Positions 1 to 9,739 of a stretch of DNA of 64,000 nucleotides are shown here, piece by piece. The DNA lies in the NCBI GenBank assembly GCA_947396885.1, contig OX377204.1, forward strand, positions 25,675,706 to 25,739,705, given 5' to 3'. The first letter of the stretch is position 1; each line of letters begins with the position of its first letter. Origin of the DNA: Heligmosomoides polygyrus polygyrus. Lineage: Eukaryota > Nematoda > Chromadorea > Rhabditida > Heligmosomidae. A program made the position numbers and the translations under genes. The notes below the pieces were generated by a model. It did no database searches. It was not told the DNA's origin and saw only the letters and a program-made list of their open reading frames with translations.

Positions 1-278
1 ATACACCACCCCACCCACACATTTCTTCCTGTTCTACTCTTTTCAGACTGCAAGAACTCAGTCAACTCAAACATTTTTTCTGTTCTTTCTATTACTTCTT
101 CGCTAAGAAGGCGCTTGTGGTTTCCACTATATGTCGTTTCTCCACCTGTGGGCATGACATGCTGCCACCTACTGCATGCTTAGCCTTTTCGTTGATGTGT
201 TTTCTAAGGTGAATTCAATACAACCCAATCGTGCTCTCAAAGTAGGCTAAAATTGTAGGAATAACGTAGGAAACGGAA

Positions 279-354
279 GAGCCGAGTTAGCCTAGTGGTT
301 AGTAGTGTAGTTTCATGCACAAACGGTCACAGGTTCGACTCCCGGCTCGGGCAC
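279..354 (+). promoter_or_regulatory. tRNA-like 5' leader with Pol III A and B boxes
   Basis: A box TAGCCTAGTGG at 288-298 and B box GGTTCGACTCC at 332-342 both match the tRNA promoter consensus. A hand fold gives an acceptor stem GCCGAG (281-286) against CTCGG (345-349 region). The T loop TTCGACT is intact, but its stem has two mismatches. The anticodon loop position would read CAT on a stem with two mismatches. It is therefore a decayed or diverged tRNA-like sequence, not a functional tRNA. It lies inside the TSD-bounded element and starts one base after the TSD, so it travelled with the element. The first in-frame ATG (358) follows its 3' end by three bases. It may act as an internal promoter or as a structured RNA 5' end. 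Confidence 0.75.
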
Positions 355-357
355 CCC

Positions 358-1443
358 ATGCCCTGCAAAAATTGCAAAAATGGCAACGGTTCCAGCGTCA
401 GGCCCAGGTTGACAGGCCGGCTGATGGAGAAACCTCGTCACAAAACCATGATCACAAGTCGCAACAGAATCAGTGTAAAGGCTAGGACGTCACCCGGAAG
501 TGGCGCACAGAACCCCCGCCCGAGTTCTGTGGTCAGTATGCGAGGGCTACCGAGGGCCGAACGACCTCGGCTAAAGAAGCTAGTTCGACTGGGGACTCTG
601 AATGTGGGAACGCTGACCGGGAGATCTAGGGAAGTGGCTGACCTGATGAAGCGCAGAAGGATACAAGTCCTGTGTCTGCAGGAAATGCGATGGAAAGGGG
701 CGAAAGCCAAGGAGATCGGAGAAGGGGTCAAGCTGTACTACAACGGAGATGACACCAAGAGGAACGGGGTAGGAATAGCTGTCGCGGAGTCCCTCAAGGA
801 TTCAGTAGCGGCTGTCCAAAGAATAAACGACCGCATCATGTCACTGCGGCTGGACACGAAGGAGGGTTACTGGACCATCATGTCTGTCTACGCTCCGCAG
901 ACCGGATGCTCCGAGCACGACAAGGATGACTTCTACCTCTCGCTCGAGGAAGCCATAAGGTCCGTACCAGAAGGGGACTACCTCTCCATAGCAGGGGACA
1001 TGAACGGGCATGTGGGGAGTGGCAGAAGAGGAGTGGAAAGGGTTCATGGAGGTAAAGGGATCGGCCTGATAAACCCGGATGGAGAACGAATTCTGGATCT
1101 GGCTATCGCCCACGATCTGGCTGTCTGTAGCACCTTCTTCGCGAAGAGGGAGAGCCAGAAGGTGACCTATGCTAGCGGAGGAAGAAGAACGGAGGTCGAC
1201 CACATCCTGGTTCGAAGGGCTGCCCTGAAAACAGTCCGGAATGTGAAGGTCATTCCGGGAGAAGACGTGGCATCACAGCATAAACCCTTGGTAGCCGACC
1301 TTAGCATACCTCTACCCAACCAGGCCCAAAGTGAGGACGGAACCCAGGATCCGATGGTGGAGACTGCGGGGTTCAGAGCGGAACGAGCTACGAAGGGCAG
1401 TGCTCGAAGCAGGCCTTCCAGATCCAGCTGGTCCCGTGAATGA
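358..1443 (+). CDS. RTE-A N-terminal ORF: APE-type endonuclease domain
   Basis: The frame is open from before 295, but its earliest codons lie in the tRNA-like leader; ATG at 358 is the first methionine. After a basic region of about 75 residues the AP-endonuclease-like fold begins at LGTLNVGTLTG. It keeps the catalytic-type motifs LQEMRW (Glu), SVYAPQTG, AGDMNGHVG (Asp and Asn), TEVDHILV and SQHKPL (His). The protein would nick target DNA to start target-primed reverse transcription in the nucleus. The last ~35 codons read out of frame and do not match the related element at 60.5 kb, where endonuclease and RT are one ORF. This ORF overlaps the RT frame by 113 bp, in the +1 frame. Confidence 0.85.
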   Translation: MPCKNCKNGNGSSVRPRLTGRLMEKPRHKTMITSRNRISVKARTSPGSGAQNPRPSSVVSMRGLPRAERPRLKKLVRLGTLNVGTLTGRSREVADLMKRRRIQVLCLQEMRWKGAKAKEIGEGVKLYYNGDDTKRNGVGIAVAESLKDSVAAVQRINDRIMSLRLDTKEGYWTIMSVYAPQTGCSEHDKDDFYLSLEEAIRSVPEGDYLSIAGDMNGHVGSGRRGVERVHGGKGIGLINPDGERILDLAIAHDLAVCSTFFAKRESQKVTYASGGRRTEVDHILVRRAALKTVRNVKVIPGEDVASQHKPLVADLSIPLPNQAQSEDGTQDPMVETAGFRAERATKGSARSRPSRSSWSRE

Positions 1444-3406
1444 GACCTGGAGGAGGGTAGCCGAAACAATCCTGAGATGTGCCAAGGAAACCCTGGGAGA
1501 AACAAAGGGAGGAACCAGAGGGAATAAATCGGCATGGTTCTGGAACGAAGAGGTGCAGGCTGCGGTGAAGAGGAAGAAGGAGGCCTACAAGCTGTGGCAA
1601 AAGACGAGGGCACCCGAGCATCTCACAGCCTACAGGAAGCTGAGGAGGCTGGCAAAAACAGCTGTAGCGAAGGCAAAGAACGCGGAAATGGATGCCCTGT
1701 ACGAGAAACTAGACGGGCCAGAAGGAGAAAAGTTCGCCATCCGCCTGGCCAAGGCGCGTCATAGAGCTAGCCTCGACATTCGAGTAGTGAAGACTGTGAA
1801 GAGTGCTGACGGTAGAGTGTTACGGAAGCCGGCCGAGGTCAGAGAGAGATGGGAGGAGTACTTCAAGGAACTCCTGAACGAGGAGTTCCCTCGTCGGAAG
1901 GCCGAGGAAGAACAGCCAACGGAAGGACCCATCCCACCCTGGACGCAAGAAGAGGTTCGCAAGGCCATACGGAAGATGAAACTCGGAAAGGCAGCAGGGC
2001 CTGACGGTGTGCCAGTAGAGGCTTGGAAGGTGCTCGGGGACCTCGGAATCAACTGGCTGACGCAGTTCCTCAACAGAATCACGAAAGAAGGTAACATGCC
2101 GGATGACTGGAGGAACAGCACCATAGTCCCCATCTTCAAGCAGAAGGGAGACGCTTCCGAATGCTCCAACTACCGAGGGATCAAACTGATCTCACACACG
2201 ATGAAGATCTACGAACGACTGGTCGACTCAAGGCTGAGGGAGATGGTACCCATCTCCCAGGTGCAGTGGGGCTTCATGCCTGAGAGGTCCACCACAGACG
2301 CCATCTTCATCGCTCGTCAGGTGATGGAGAAATATCGGGAGAAACGAAAACCCTGCTACCTGGCATTCCTGGATCTGGAGAAGGCCTACGACAGGCTAGC
2401 TCGGACCGTAATCTGGAATGCCCTTCGAGGGAGGGGTGTCCCGGAACGTCTGATCACGGTCATAAGGGACATGTACGAGGGCTCGAAAGCGGCGATACGA
2501 ACTCCACACGGGGTGACAAGGAAAGTGGACGTCACAGTGGGGGTACACCAAGGGTCGGCTCTGAGCCCGTTCCTCTTCCTGCTGACGCTTGACTCTATAG
2601 TGAACCACCTTGAGAAAGGCCCTCTCAGAACGATCCTCTACGCGGACGACATCGCCCTAGTAGCCGACAACCAGGAGGAGCTGGAGGAGAAGGTGCAGCT
2701 GTGGCAGAGAGCCCTTGCGGACAACGGCCTACGGCTGAACGTGAAGAAGACGAAGTTCATCAGCTCTGAGCAGTGCGCTGGATCGATCCTAGACTGCCAA
2801 GGGGAAACGATCGAGAAGGTGGAAGAATTCCGCTACCTCGGAAGTGACCTATCCGAGGAAGGAAGTGTGGTCCAGGCGGTCAGGGGACGGATAAACGCAG
2901 CCTGGCTCAAATGGAGGGAGTCCACAGGGATCCTCTGCGACCGTAGATGCTCCAGGACGCTCAAAGGCAAGCTCTATAGAACAGTTGTAAGACCTGCCCT
3001 CCTCTACGGCAGTGAGTGCTGGGCCCTGGGTAAGGCGCAGGAGCGGCAACTGCACGCGGCAGAGATGAGGATGCTGAGGTGGGCATGTGGATGGACCCGT
3101 CGGGACAGGGTGCGAAACGAGGATGTTAGGGCAGTGATGAAGACTGCCCCGATCCAGCTGAAGATGAGAGAGCAGCGCCTGAGGTGGTATGGACACGTCC
3201 TCAGAAGACCAGAGGATCACCCCACAAGGTTGGCCCTAGATTACGAGGCACCCGGAAAGCGTCCGAGAGGAGCCCCTAGGAAAAGATGGAAGGACGTCAT
3301 CAAGAGAGATCTCGCCGAAGTCGGCGCCACGGCAGATGACGCCCTAGATAGGATGAGGTGGCGACAGATCACAAGAACAGCGGACCCTGCGACTGCGCGG
3401 GACTAA
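1331..3406 (+). CDS. RTE-A reverse transcriptase ORF
   Basis: The 691-codon frame starts at a GTG and probably continues the 358-1443 ORF after a frameshift near 1325-1336. Order of motifs: a linker with RIRWWRLRG, the RT fingers (KAAGPDGVPVEAWK), the palm (AFLDLEKAYD), GVHQGSALSPFLF, the catalytic LYADDIALV with YADD intact, then VKKTKF and a C-terminal block typical of RTE proteins (SECWALGKAQERQLHAAEMR, then RLRWYGHVLRR). It ends in RD and TAA at 3404-3406, followed by the (GAA)n tail. All catalytic aspartates are present. The frame change could be a sequencing or mutational indel, or less likely a programmed +1 shift; the one-frame paralogue favours an indel. Confidence 0.88.
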   Translation: MRTEPRIRWWRLRGSERNELRRAVLEAGLPDPAGPVNETWRRVAETILRCAKETLGETKGGTRGNKSAWFWNEEVQAAVKRKKEAYKLWQKTRAPEHLTAYRKLRRLAKTAVAKAKNAEMDALYEKLDGPEGEKFAIRLAKARHRASLDIRVVKTVKSADGRVLRKPAEVRERWEEYFKELLNEEFPRRKAEEEQPTEGPIPPWTQEEVRKAIRKMKLGKAAGPDGVPVEAWKVLGDLGINWLTQFLNRITKEGNMPDDWRNSTIVPIFKQKGDASECSNYRGIKLISHTMKIYERLVDSRLREMVPISQVQWGFMPERSTTDAIFIARQVMEKYREKRKPCYLAFLDLEKAYDRLARTVIWNALRGRGVPERLITVIRDMYEGSKAAIRTPHGVTRKVDVTVGVHQGSALSPFLFLLTLDSIVNHLEKGPLRTILYADDIALVADNQEELEEKVQLWQRALADNGLRLNVKKTKFISSEQCAGSILDCQGETIEKVEEFRYLGSDLSEEGSVVQAVRGRINAAWLKWRESTGILCDRRCSRTLKGKLYRTVVRPALLYGSECWALGKAQERQLHAAEMRMLRWACGWTRRDRVRNEDVRAVMKTAPIQLKMREQRLRWYGHVLRRPEDHPTRLALDYEAPGKRPRGAPRKRWKDVIKRDLAEVGATADDALDRMRWRQITRTADPATARD

Positions 3407-3559
3407 ACGCTCAGGAGAAGAAGAAGAAGAAGAAGAAACGTAGGAAACGGAAAATACACACTCCGGCTTCTGTGCCGCAAATTTTGCTACACGGCGCAAG
3501 GCTTACTCCACTCCATTGTTGCGCCGAATGACTTACTCGCACAGGTATACTTAAGATTT

Positions 3560-3750
3560 TCATTGAATATTCAGAAAATCGTTCTTCGAAATGTATTCAC
3601 ATTTAAGTAATTAAAAAATCGCGATTTTCGAATGTATTCAATTTCGAATATTCAAAAAAACTGCAGTTTTCGAATACATTCGATTTGGATACTCGAAATT
3701 TGTGAGTATTCGAAACCAATTGAATGTTCGAAAAAATTTCGAGAGCACAA
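3560..3750. repeat. AT-rich stretch of degenerate TTCGAA/ATTCGAATA words
   Basis: Short palindromic words such as tttcgaat, attcgaatatt and ttcgaaaaaa recur many times with imperfect spacing. The pattern returns at about 23990-24250 and 24740-24850. It looks like a diverged simple or satellite-type repeat. The rest of 3453-4090 shows nothing recognisable. Confidence 0.5.
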
Positions 3751-4177
3751 CTATAGTCCACTCGTTCCCTAAAACTCGTTCGTCGTCCACTCTAACGAGG
3801 ATAGCCGCTCAGGCAACCGTATACTGCTACACCAATTGTAGGAATCAGTAAAACTTCAAAAAGGTTTACGAACAGCGGCAACACAGTGTCTCTATGCGGG
3901 AGGAAGTGTCTCCATGCAGGAGAATTTTTAAGCACTTTAATAGGATTGCCTTGGAATTTGATGGTCTTGATCACCATAAACTTGTGTAAGAAGGATACTC
4001 TTATAAAATGTACTCTGAGCAAAGTTGCTAATAAGAATCTCATGATGAAGCACAAAAAGCGATAGCAAATAAGCGCATCCCTGGTAAGTAGAACACCAGG
4101 GGCTAGGATTCATCAGCAATGCCGCCTGTATCATCTCACCGCGTGTTCACCATATCGGCCTACGTAGTAAGCGGTAG

Positions 4178-4248
4178 AGAGAGATACAGATACGATAACC
4201 GATATACCGTTAACGGCCGATAAGCGGTTATCGCATCTGTATCTCTCT
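4178..4248. repeat. Foldback hairpin, 24-bp arms
   Basis: The arm at 4178-4201 and the inverted arm at 4225-4248 differ at one base, around a 23-bp loop that itself contains the palindrome ccgttaacgg. It is preceded by ccaggggctaggattcatca (from about 4088), nearly the same lead as before the 6.2-kb foldback, so the two may be one MITE family. From 4260 to 5215 I see no feature. Confidence 0.6.
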
Positions 4249-5218
4249 GTGCTTGAGGCCTGCCCTACCTCGAGGTCTAACATAGCATGCCAATACACCG
4301 TTTAGACGCTTTCTTCGCTCTGTGTGATCTTCGGACTTGCCACTTACACGTGTGCACAATGCAGCTTTCGTGGATCTCTGAGAAGTTCCCAACGACTTCG
4401 TGAAAGCCCTGAACTAATGGCATGAAGAGCTTTGTGTCCTCAATGTTTAGAAGAGGTTGTCAAATATAACTTCCAGCAGTTTCTAAGCTCTAAATATCCA
4501 GTCGTTCGCAAACGAAAAATTTTTGCCAGTAAAGTAGTTATGTTCCAGTGAGAATGTAATCGTTACAATTTGGAAGGCGAAAAAACATGAAGTTTCGGTT
4601 TGATCTAATACCTGGTACAATGACTACGTGTATAGTTCATTCGTTAACAGCTTCAATAATGTTTCTAAACTACCGTAGCTTAAGAGTTGGACGGAACGAA
4701 TCAACAAATAATTTGCCATGACGCAGTTGCTCATGCTGTAGAATTGGAATGGCTGAAATGTGAAGCAGTCAGCCGTCTTAATAGCTGTGTCAGAGAATAT
4801 GCATTTATTATGCCCCCACCACTTAACACATGAAAAACATTCAATTAAAAAATGGCTAAAGTAGTCGATGGCTGTCTGAGAGCAATATCTGATAAGATGT
4901 TAGAGCTCAGAAGGGAAAAGTTTCTCCACAAATAGCAATAATAATATGCGCTGTTCGACCAGCGACCCGATTGGACGGATGTTAGCACTGCATTTCTGAG
5001 TTTCAAATACGATAGACAAAGAAGAGCACAATTATGGCAATTCGGACTCCCCTTTCGACGCACAGTGTGAGCAAAACAGGGTTCACCCTGCACTGCGTTC
5101 ATGCTCCCATATAGTAAGCAATTTACTTCTAAAATTGTGTTTTTCAAGATGCCAGCTAGGCTTATACGGAGTTAATAAAATTTGCGAAGAAAAATTTTAG
5201 AGAGCGGCTTTAACCTAA

Positions 5219-5466
5219 CTCTGTTCGGGATGCACCTCGTACTCTCCTTCGGACATCGTGAAGGCAGGATTGAACACGTATTTGGTCTGTAGAATAACCT
5301 GCTGTGAATATCCGATAAATAGGCCCGTGTCTTATCTTGCACATGTCACTCCGGTGCGAAAACCCCAAAGAGACTGAGGGCTTGGATGGCGTGGACGAGA
5401 CCCGAACAAAGAACATTGAACTTGAGGTGCATTCGACAACTGGCACCTCCTCCGATCACGCTACCA
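5219..5466 (-). repeat. SINE1 copy, degenerate (tRNA-derived SINE)
   Basis: Shares the SINE1 order on the minus strand: a head ending in ggaggag, the aacctgg/ttcggg-like B-box region, then the aatacg block and the gatgc/catccc 3' block. It is strongly diverged and lies just upstream of a better copy in the same orientation. Confidence 0.55.
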
Positions 5467-5544
5467 TGATCGCCGAGTAGGTCAAAGAAATGATAAAGGA
5501 TGATCTCTGATGGTGAAAAGTTCCCAACGAGTGAAGATCGGAGT

Positions 5545-5808
5545 TTGTCAATCCCTTTGCAGGATGCGCCACGCCTTCTACTTCTATGGGATGTCTTCGA
5601 AGCAGCATAAATGCGTATTTGGTCTATAATATACAATGACTTGCGGAAGCCAGCTGATAAACAAGTCAGTGCTTTGTCCTTCTCAGACAAGTCTGGTATC
5701 AATAAATCGACCTTGGATGGGTAGAAGGCTTGGGCGCGAAATCCGAACCAAGAACCTCGAATCGGCGTGCACGCGACAGCTGGCGCTTCCTCGCGCCTCG
5801 CAGGTCAA
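5545..5808 (-). repeat. SINE1 copy (minus)
   Basis: Nearly full length when compared with the 57.9-kb copy. It keeps the 3' block around aggatgcgccacgcc, the acaagtcagtgctttgtcct block and the gaaatccgaaccaagaacct B-box region in reverse. From 5810 to 6215 nothing is recognisable. Confidence 0.7.
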
Positions 5809-6243
5809 TTACTTATTCAAATTGCCAACAGGATAGATAGAAGAACTAGAATTTGCTATACATTTCAGAAAGGAATAGCAACCAACACCGATTTTACTCT
5901 GCACACGTACTACAGTACATATCGTGAATCACAAGAACAATTCTTATAATAATAACAATAAATGCTAACTAAGAAGCTCAGAAAAGATAAGGTAACCCAT
6001 CAATTGATTCAATCCTGAATCCTGCCCACAAAAAAAAGAATATTGTATAATTTCTATAGCAGTTAGTCCTTGTCTAGAGAACGCTACGCTTCGTCATGAA
6101 CGCAGTTTGAGAGCGTTTTAGGCTTATGCACTAGGTTTAAGTGACTCGAAGCGGCCAATGGTTAGATAGCGCATGGTTTTATCATTTTAGTACGCGTTTG
6201 GCAACATTTCGCCAACCAGGGGCCAGATTCATCAACGACAGAC

Positions 6244-6382
6244 AGCAATTTAACGGTAAAAATACTGCCGAAATCCCTGACAGCGCGGCTTACAAACAGG
6301 CGATATGGTGACATGTACCACTATATCGCTTGATGAGCCGCGCTATCAGCGATTTCGGCAGAATTTTCACCGTTAGATTGCT
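6244..6382. repeat. Foldback MITE-like palindrome, ~60-bp arms
   Basis: The left arm (agcaatttaacggt to gcgcggct) is repeated inverted on the right (agccgcgc to accgttagattgct), including an inner cgatatggtg/accactatatcg pair around a short loop. Arms match at roughly 85%. A 9-G run follows at 6404-6412. No transposase is present, so it is non-autonomous if mobile. Confidence 0.7.
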
Positions 6383-6389
6383 CTGATTC

Positions 6390-7785
6390 TAGGATGGATA
6401 AAAGGGGGGGGGTGGCACGGGCGGGACCCAGATCCAGAACACATTCATGCTGTTCGCGAGGGTCGACGTCTTCCTTGGCAGCGTTACCACGTGCCCCCGT
6501 TGCCGGTATAAAAAAACACAGCATCTTCTATGCAAAAAAAGTTGCCCACGAGCGAAAATAGACGTCTCAGATCTTTGGATTTAATCAGATGCACAGAGCA
6601 GGTAGCAGTCCTTCGAGAAGTCCTCTTCATTCGCCTATTTCAATACAGTTAGAAGGGAATCTGCAAGAGTTGCCTGAAGGAGACAACCGTGAAAACCCAA
6701 AGCGATAAAGAGGTTCTCCTAGGAGAGGATAGATAAACGCTATTGAAGGAAATCCTACTGACGGTAGAAACGACGATATGGCCAGGACTACCAAGCTGAT
6801 CCCACTTGGAACTAAACTCATAGAAAACGAAAGAGGAGGGGAAATGTAAATGCTTGAGCAGTCTTCCAAAAAATATTCCTTATGGCTGCCAGAAACAAGA
6901 CGGCTCTACATCGCTTGACCTTCTTTGAAGACGATAACTATATGAGACACAAAAATTGCATGAACTTCTCTGGCCAACGATAGTGCTGGATAATGTGATG
7001 GAGGTGGGCTAACCACCGCCATCAACCCTCAAAGCCACCAGTCCACAAACTGAGCCTTGCTTCCACCAGCGTCAATGGGTATTAACGAAAACGACTCGCA
7101 ATATCCGCAGAATGGGTTGTGTTGCTACCCAGAGCCCATATAGGTTGCTTGAGAGCAGAATAGTGCAGTGCTTTTGCAACAATAGTCGCTACATACAGCG
7201 TGCAATGACCGGTGGATGATTTGCCTCTCAAAAAACCTTAAGCAGGGCTATCCGAAAACCATAACCATATACAAGTTTCCGCCCATTACATACTTTTTTG
7301 GGTATAGAGGAAAGCTGGATTTTTAGCTGGAATCTCCAAGAAAGGATAGTTGATAGTGGAATTTGATGTGTTACTACAGTGAATCATCCTTTCTAACAAC
7401 TCTTGCACAGCTTGCGGAATCTATTACAGTAATAGCAAGGGGCTCAGGTTCCAGGTTAGGGTCTGTCACATAACTCCACAATCTCAGTCGAAATGATATT
7501 TTATGAACAAAATTGGATGTTTTCGAATTTATGCATGTATAGAGGACTTTTGCGCAAACAACCTGAAGCAAACCCTCCTTCTTAGTTATAAATAGCGATT
7601 GCCAATCAAATACCGACTTTATGTGGCAAAAATATGCTGTATCAACCTTCAAAAACACAAAGTCAGCCGACGATTATCCGACTTCGATGGACAAAAGATA
7701 GCTGAGGTCCTCAAGAGCGGCAATCATTCGTGATCATTCTACGGAGAAATTTAGAGATGAATAAAAGGATGAAAAATAAGTGTAG
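6390..7785. other. No recognisable feature
   Basis: Only short open frames (under 100 codons) with no motif I recognise on either strand. I see no repeat family shared with the rest of the window. Confidence 0.5.
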
Positions 7786-7905
7786 TTGTTAGTCAATCCC
7801 TCTACAAGATTGGTCAGGCATTCTTTTTCTACTTATCGTTAGTCATTTCTGGCCTTATAACGTTAACTTTCTGTTTTCAAGAATCGCACGTGCACCGTGC
7901 TCATG

Positions 7906-7923
7906 TCAATAAATAAATAAATA
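7906..7923 (+). repeat. (AATAAATA)n LINE-like 3' tail stub
   Basis: Short caataaataaataaatac tail of the type that ends the CR1-like copies at 14.17, 22.58 and 27.41 kb. It sits inside the split SINE1 copy. Confidence 0.4.
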
Positions 7924-7994
7924 CAAAATATTGTGGAGGCAATAACATGCTGTAACTTGCACTCGCCACCCGATAGACATGTCAGTGTTTTATC

Positions 7995-8325
7995 GAAACA
8001 ATTCAAATCAGTTTCTTTAAGCATCAATTGGCTGGTATAGAGGTTGTAAGCTGTCACAACGATGTTTTGTTGCGATCAAAACTTCTAGCGCCAGACGGGA
8101 CTCGAACCCGAACCTCTCTCTGACCGGGCGGGAATGCTCTTCGCCATTACACCACCGGCGCCTTTTGATCGAACGCAACATCCACACCTCGTGGGACCGA
8201 TCAGCACCCACCCGTATCCGGGATGAGCTGGCCGCTGATGTCAGCATGGGTCAGAGGAAGGTTCGGGTTCGAGTCCCGCCTGGCGCTAGAAGTTTTGATC
8301 GCAACAAAACATCGTTGTGACAGCT
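7995..8325 (-). mobile_element. SINE2: tRNA-derived SINE with inverted partial duplication
   Basis: Flanked by the 13-bp duplication tcagtgttttatc at 7982-7994 and 8326-8338, which defines a 331-bp insertion. On the minus strand it carries a tRNA-like head (8161-8089) and a tail ending at 7995. Its T-arm half and following sequence (8049-8125) are repeated inverted at 8249-8325, giving a large hairpin. A related copy lies at 36.8 kb. TSD length fits LINE-mobilised insertion. Confidence 0.8.
8089..8161 (-). other. tRNA-like head of SINE2
   Basis: 73 nt on the minus strand. Acceptor strands GCGCCGG and CTGGCGC pair at 6 of 7 positions plus one G-U, and the T arm CGGG-TTCGAGT-CCCG is perfect. 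The A-box region is GGTGTAATGG. The middle (anticodon arm) does not fold into a normal 5-bp stem, so I treat it as SINE head, not a tRNA gene. It resembles a glycine-type tRNA only loosely. Confidence 0.7.
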
Positions 8326-9184
8326 TCAGTGTTTTATCCTCCCCCAACAGTTGTGGTGCCAATTTACCTATCTCGGAAGTGTGGAGGGTCTTGAGTGCTA
8401 AAGGCGGGATCCGAACCAAGAACGTCTGTTCGAGGGCACGCGACAATCTGCTCCTCCTCCAATCGCGGTAGTACGCAAAATTCGGCAAGATACATTCTTC
8501 ATTCATAATGAATAGGTGAGCAAATCATTCGCATATAAGAACTTAGAAACATCATGAGTCATAAAATAATAAAGTCGGCGTAGTCCAAGCTCATTTGGGG
8601 CACGCCACGCATTCCATTTCTAAACAACACCGTGAAAGCAGTTCGACGCTTTCTCCTACAACACCGATCTGACATTTGTGAGATGTGCAGCCAATGACCA
8701 GTAAGCGTTGTGCCCTTCCTAGACAAGCATCTCACAAGATCTACAATCCCGTCTGTAAAAATGGAATCTTTTGTCGATTTGAATGCGAATTTAAACGAAG
8801 CCCGACATCGATCCTCGATGAGCGCAGAAGTAAGAAGAAATATGGAGCGCATACCGCAGCTTAAATTGCAATCGTCAATGGTACAGACGAGAGGTAGGAA
8901 ATTAGTACGAATGAATGAGGAAATTAGCTGTAATCATCTCTGACTATAAATTCGACGAGGAGTAACGGTTCGCCAGCTAATCGAGATCCGATTCGAGATA
9001 TGCAAGCATACGAACCACATTCTAAGTAGAAAGAGGATAGAGCGAAATTGCTTCTCGGAACGTGGAGTTTTTCCTTTATGTGACACAGTGTTCTTGGAAA
9101 TGAGAGTAATCGTGGCAGGAGCAAATATTTGCGATCAAGCTAGACTTCAGAAGGGTAGACTCAGCTTTTGGACACAATTAGTTC

Positions 9185-9495
9185 TCCCCATCTACCACTA
9201 GAGGTTGGCAGTGGAAAATCCCACATTCTTACGCCAAGAAGCAATATAAGATCAGCGTTCTTCTCTTGTAGAGCTGTCACGAAATTTTGAAGTTGTCAAA
9301 AAGTACACATTAGCAAACTCTCTGTATAAGTACAAAGGACTTGTCGATCGATATCTTCACGCTGTGTCCTGGAAGCATATCGCTTTCTATTCTTCACTGT
9401 GTTGTTTTTCATTACTATTCCCGCCTTCGCTAGATTCTCTAATTAGTTTGTTTTGTTGTTGCGTGGATTTCCATGTTTAAAACAAATAAATAATG
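9185..9495 (+). pseudogene. CR1-like LINE 3' remnant
   Basis: The stretch cactagaggttggcagtggaa and what follows parallels the C-terminal coding end of the CR1-like copy at 13.9 kb (TRGGTWKIQIPRAHS). It is followed by a similar 3' UTR (ttgttgcgtggatttcca) and an aaacaaataaataa tail. It has no open frame. The 8480-9180 interval before it holds nothing recognisable. Confidence 0.55.
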
Positions 9496-9718
9496 TTTAA
9501 GACGTAAAGCAACTCTAGCAGATAAGCAGATCAGTCCTGACACTGACGAAACACGAAAAACTTGGTAGAACAACAGTAGAATGCAGAAAACAAGAGTCCA
9601 GAAGAGCCCTGCCAGTTGTCGAGAATAAAGATTGTTCCACTATAAATAGAGGAACACCTCCGCGGACAGTCCTTGGTAGCTGTTGTTATAGCGACAATGA
9701 TTATATGATGCTTTAAGA

Positions 9719-9736
9719 ATTATTTATTTATTTATT
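9719..9736 (-). repeat. (TTTA)n: LINE-like tail in reverse orientation
   Basis: Short attatttatttatttattg run; on the minus strand it is the AATAAATA tail type. I could not recognise LINE coding sequence next to it. Confidence 0.35.
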
Positions 9737-9739
9737 GAT

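Larger units (their letters stand above)
279..3436 (+). mobile_element. RTE-clade non-LTR retrotransposon, family A, full length with tRNA-like 5' end
   Basis: The boundaries are set by a perfect 16-bp target-site duplication, aacgtaggaaacggaa, at 263-278 and 3437-3452. The 3158-bp body contains a tRNA-like leader, an APE endonuclease frame, an RT frame and a (GAA)n tail, with no separate ORF1 and no poly(A). That plan fits the RTE clade, where one protein nicks the target and primes reverse transcription from the 3' end of its RNA. The perfect TSD and the nearly open frames indicate a fairly recent insertion. The coding part is GC-rich against AT-rich flanks. The only clear coding lesion is a frame change near 1325-1336. 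RTE membership is family knowledge; the boundaries are read directly. Confidence 0.9.
7790..8475 (-). repeat. SINE1 copy interrupted by two later insertions
   Basis: The tRNA-like head (ggaggagg block, ttggttcggatcccgc) lies at 8475-8339 and the 3' half (aagtagaaaaagaatgcc, gagggattgactaac) at about 7840-7795, both minus strand. Between them sit SINE2 (7995-8325), flanked by a 13-bp duplication of SINE1 sequence, and a LINE-like AAATAAATA tail at about 7906-7923. Confidence 0.7.

Noticed and set aside
279..354. A genuine tRNA gene next to a LINE
   Set aside because: The TSD lies upstream of it, so it belongs to the element, and its anticodon and T stems have mismatches.
1325..1336. Programmed +1 frameshift site
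   Set aside because: No recognised slippery heptamer, and the related B family uses one frame. A simple indel is the easier explanation, though I keep the alternative as a finding.
8089..8161. Functional tRNA gene (minus)
   Set aside because: The T arm and acceptor are good, but the anticodon arm does not fold and it lies inside a TSD-flanked SINE.
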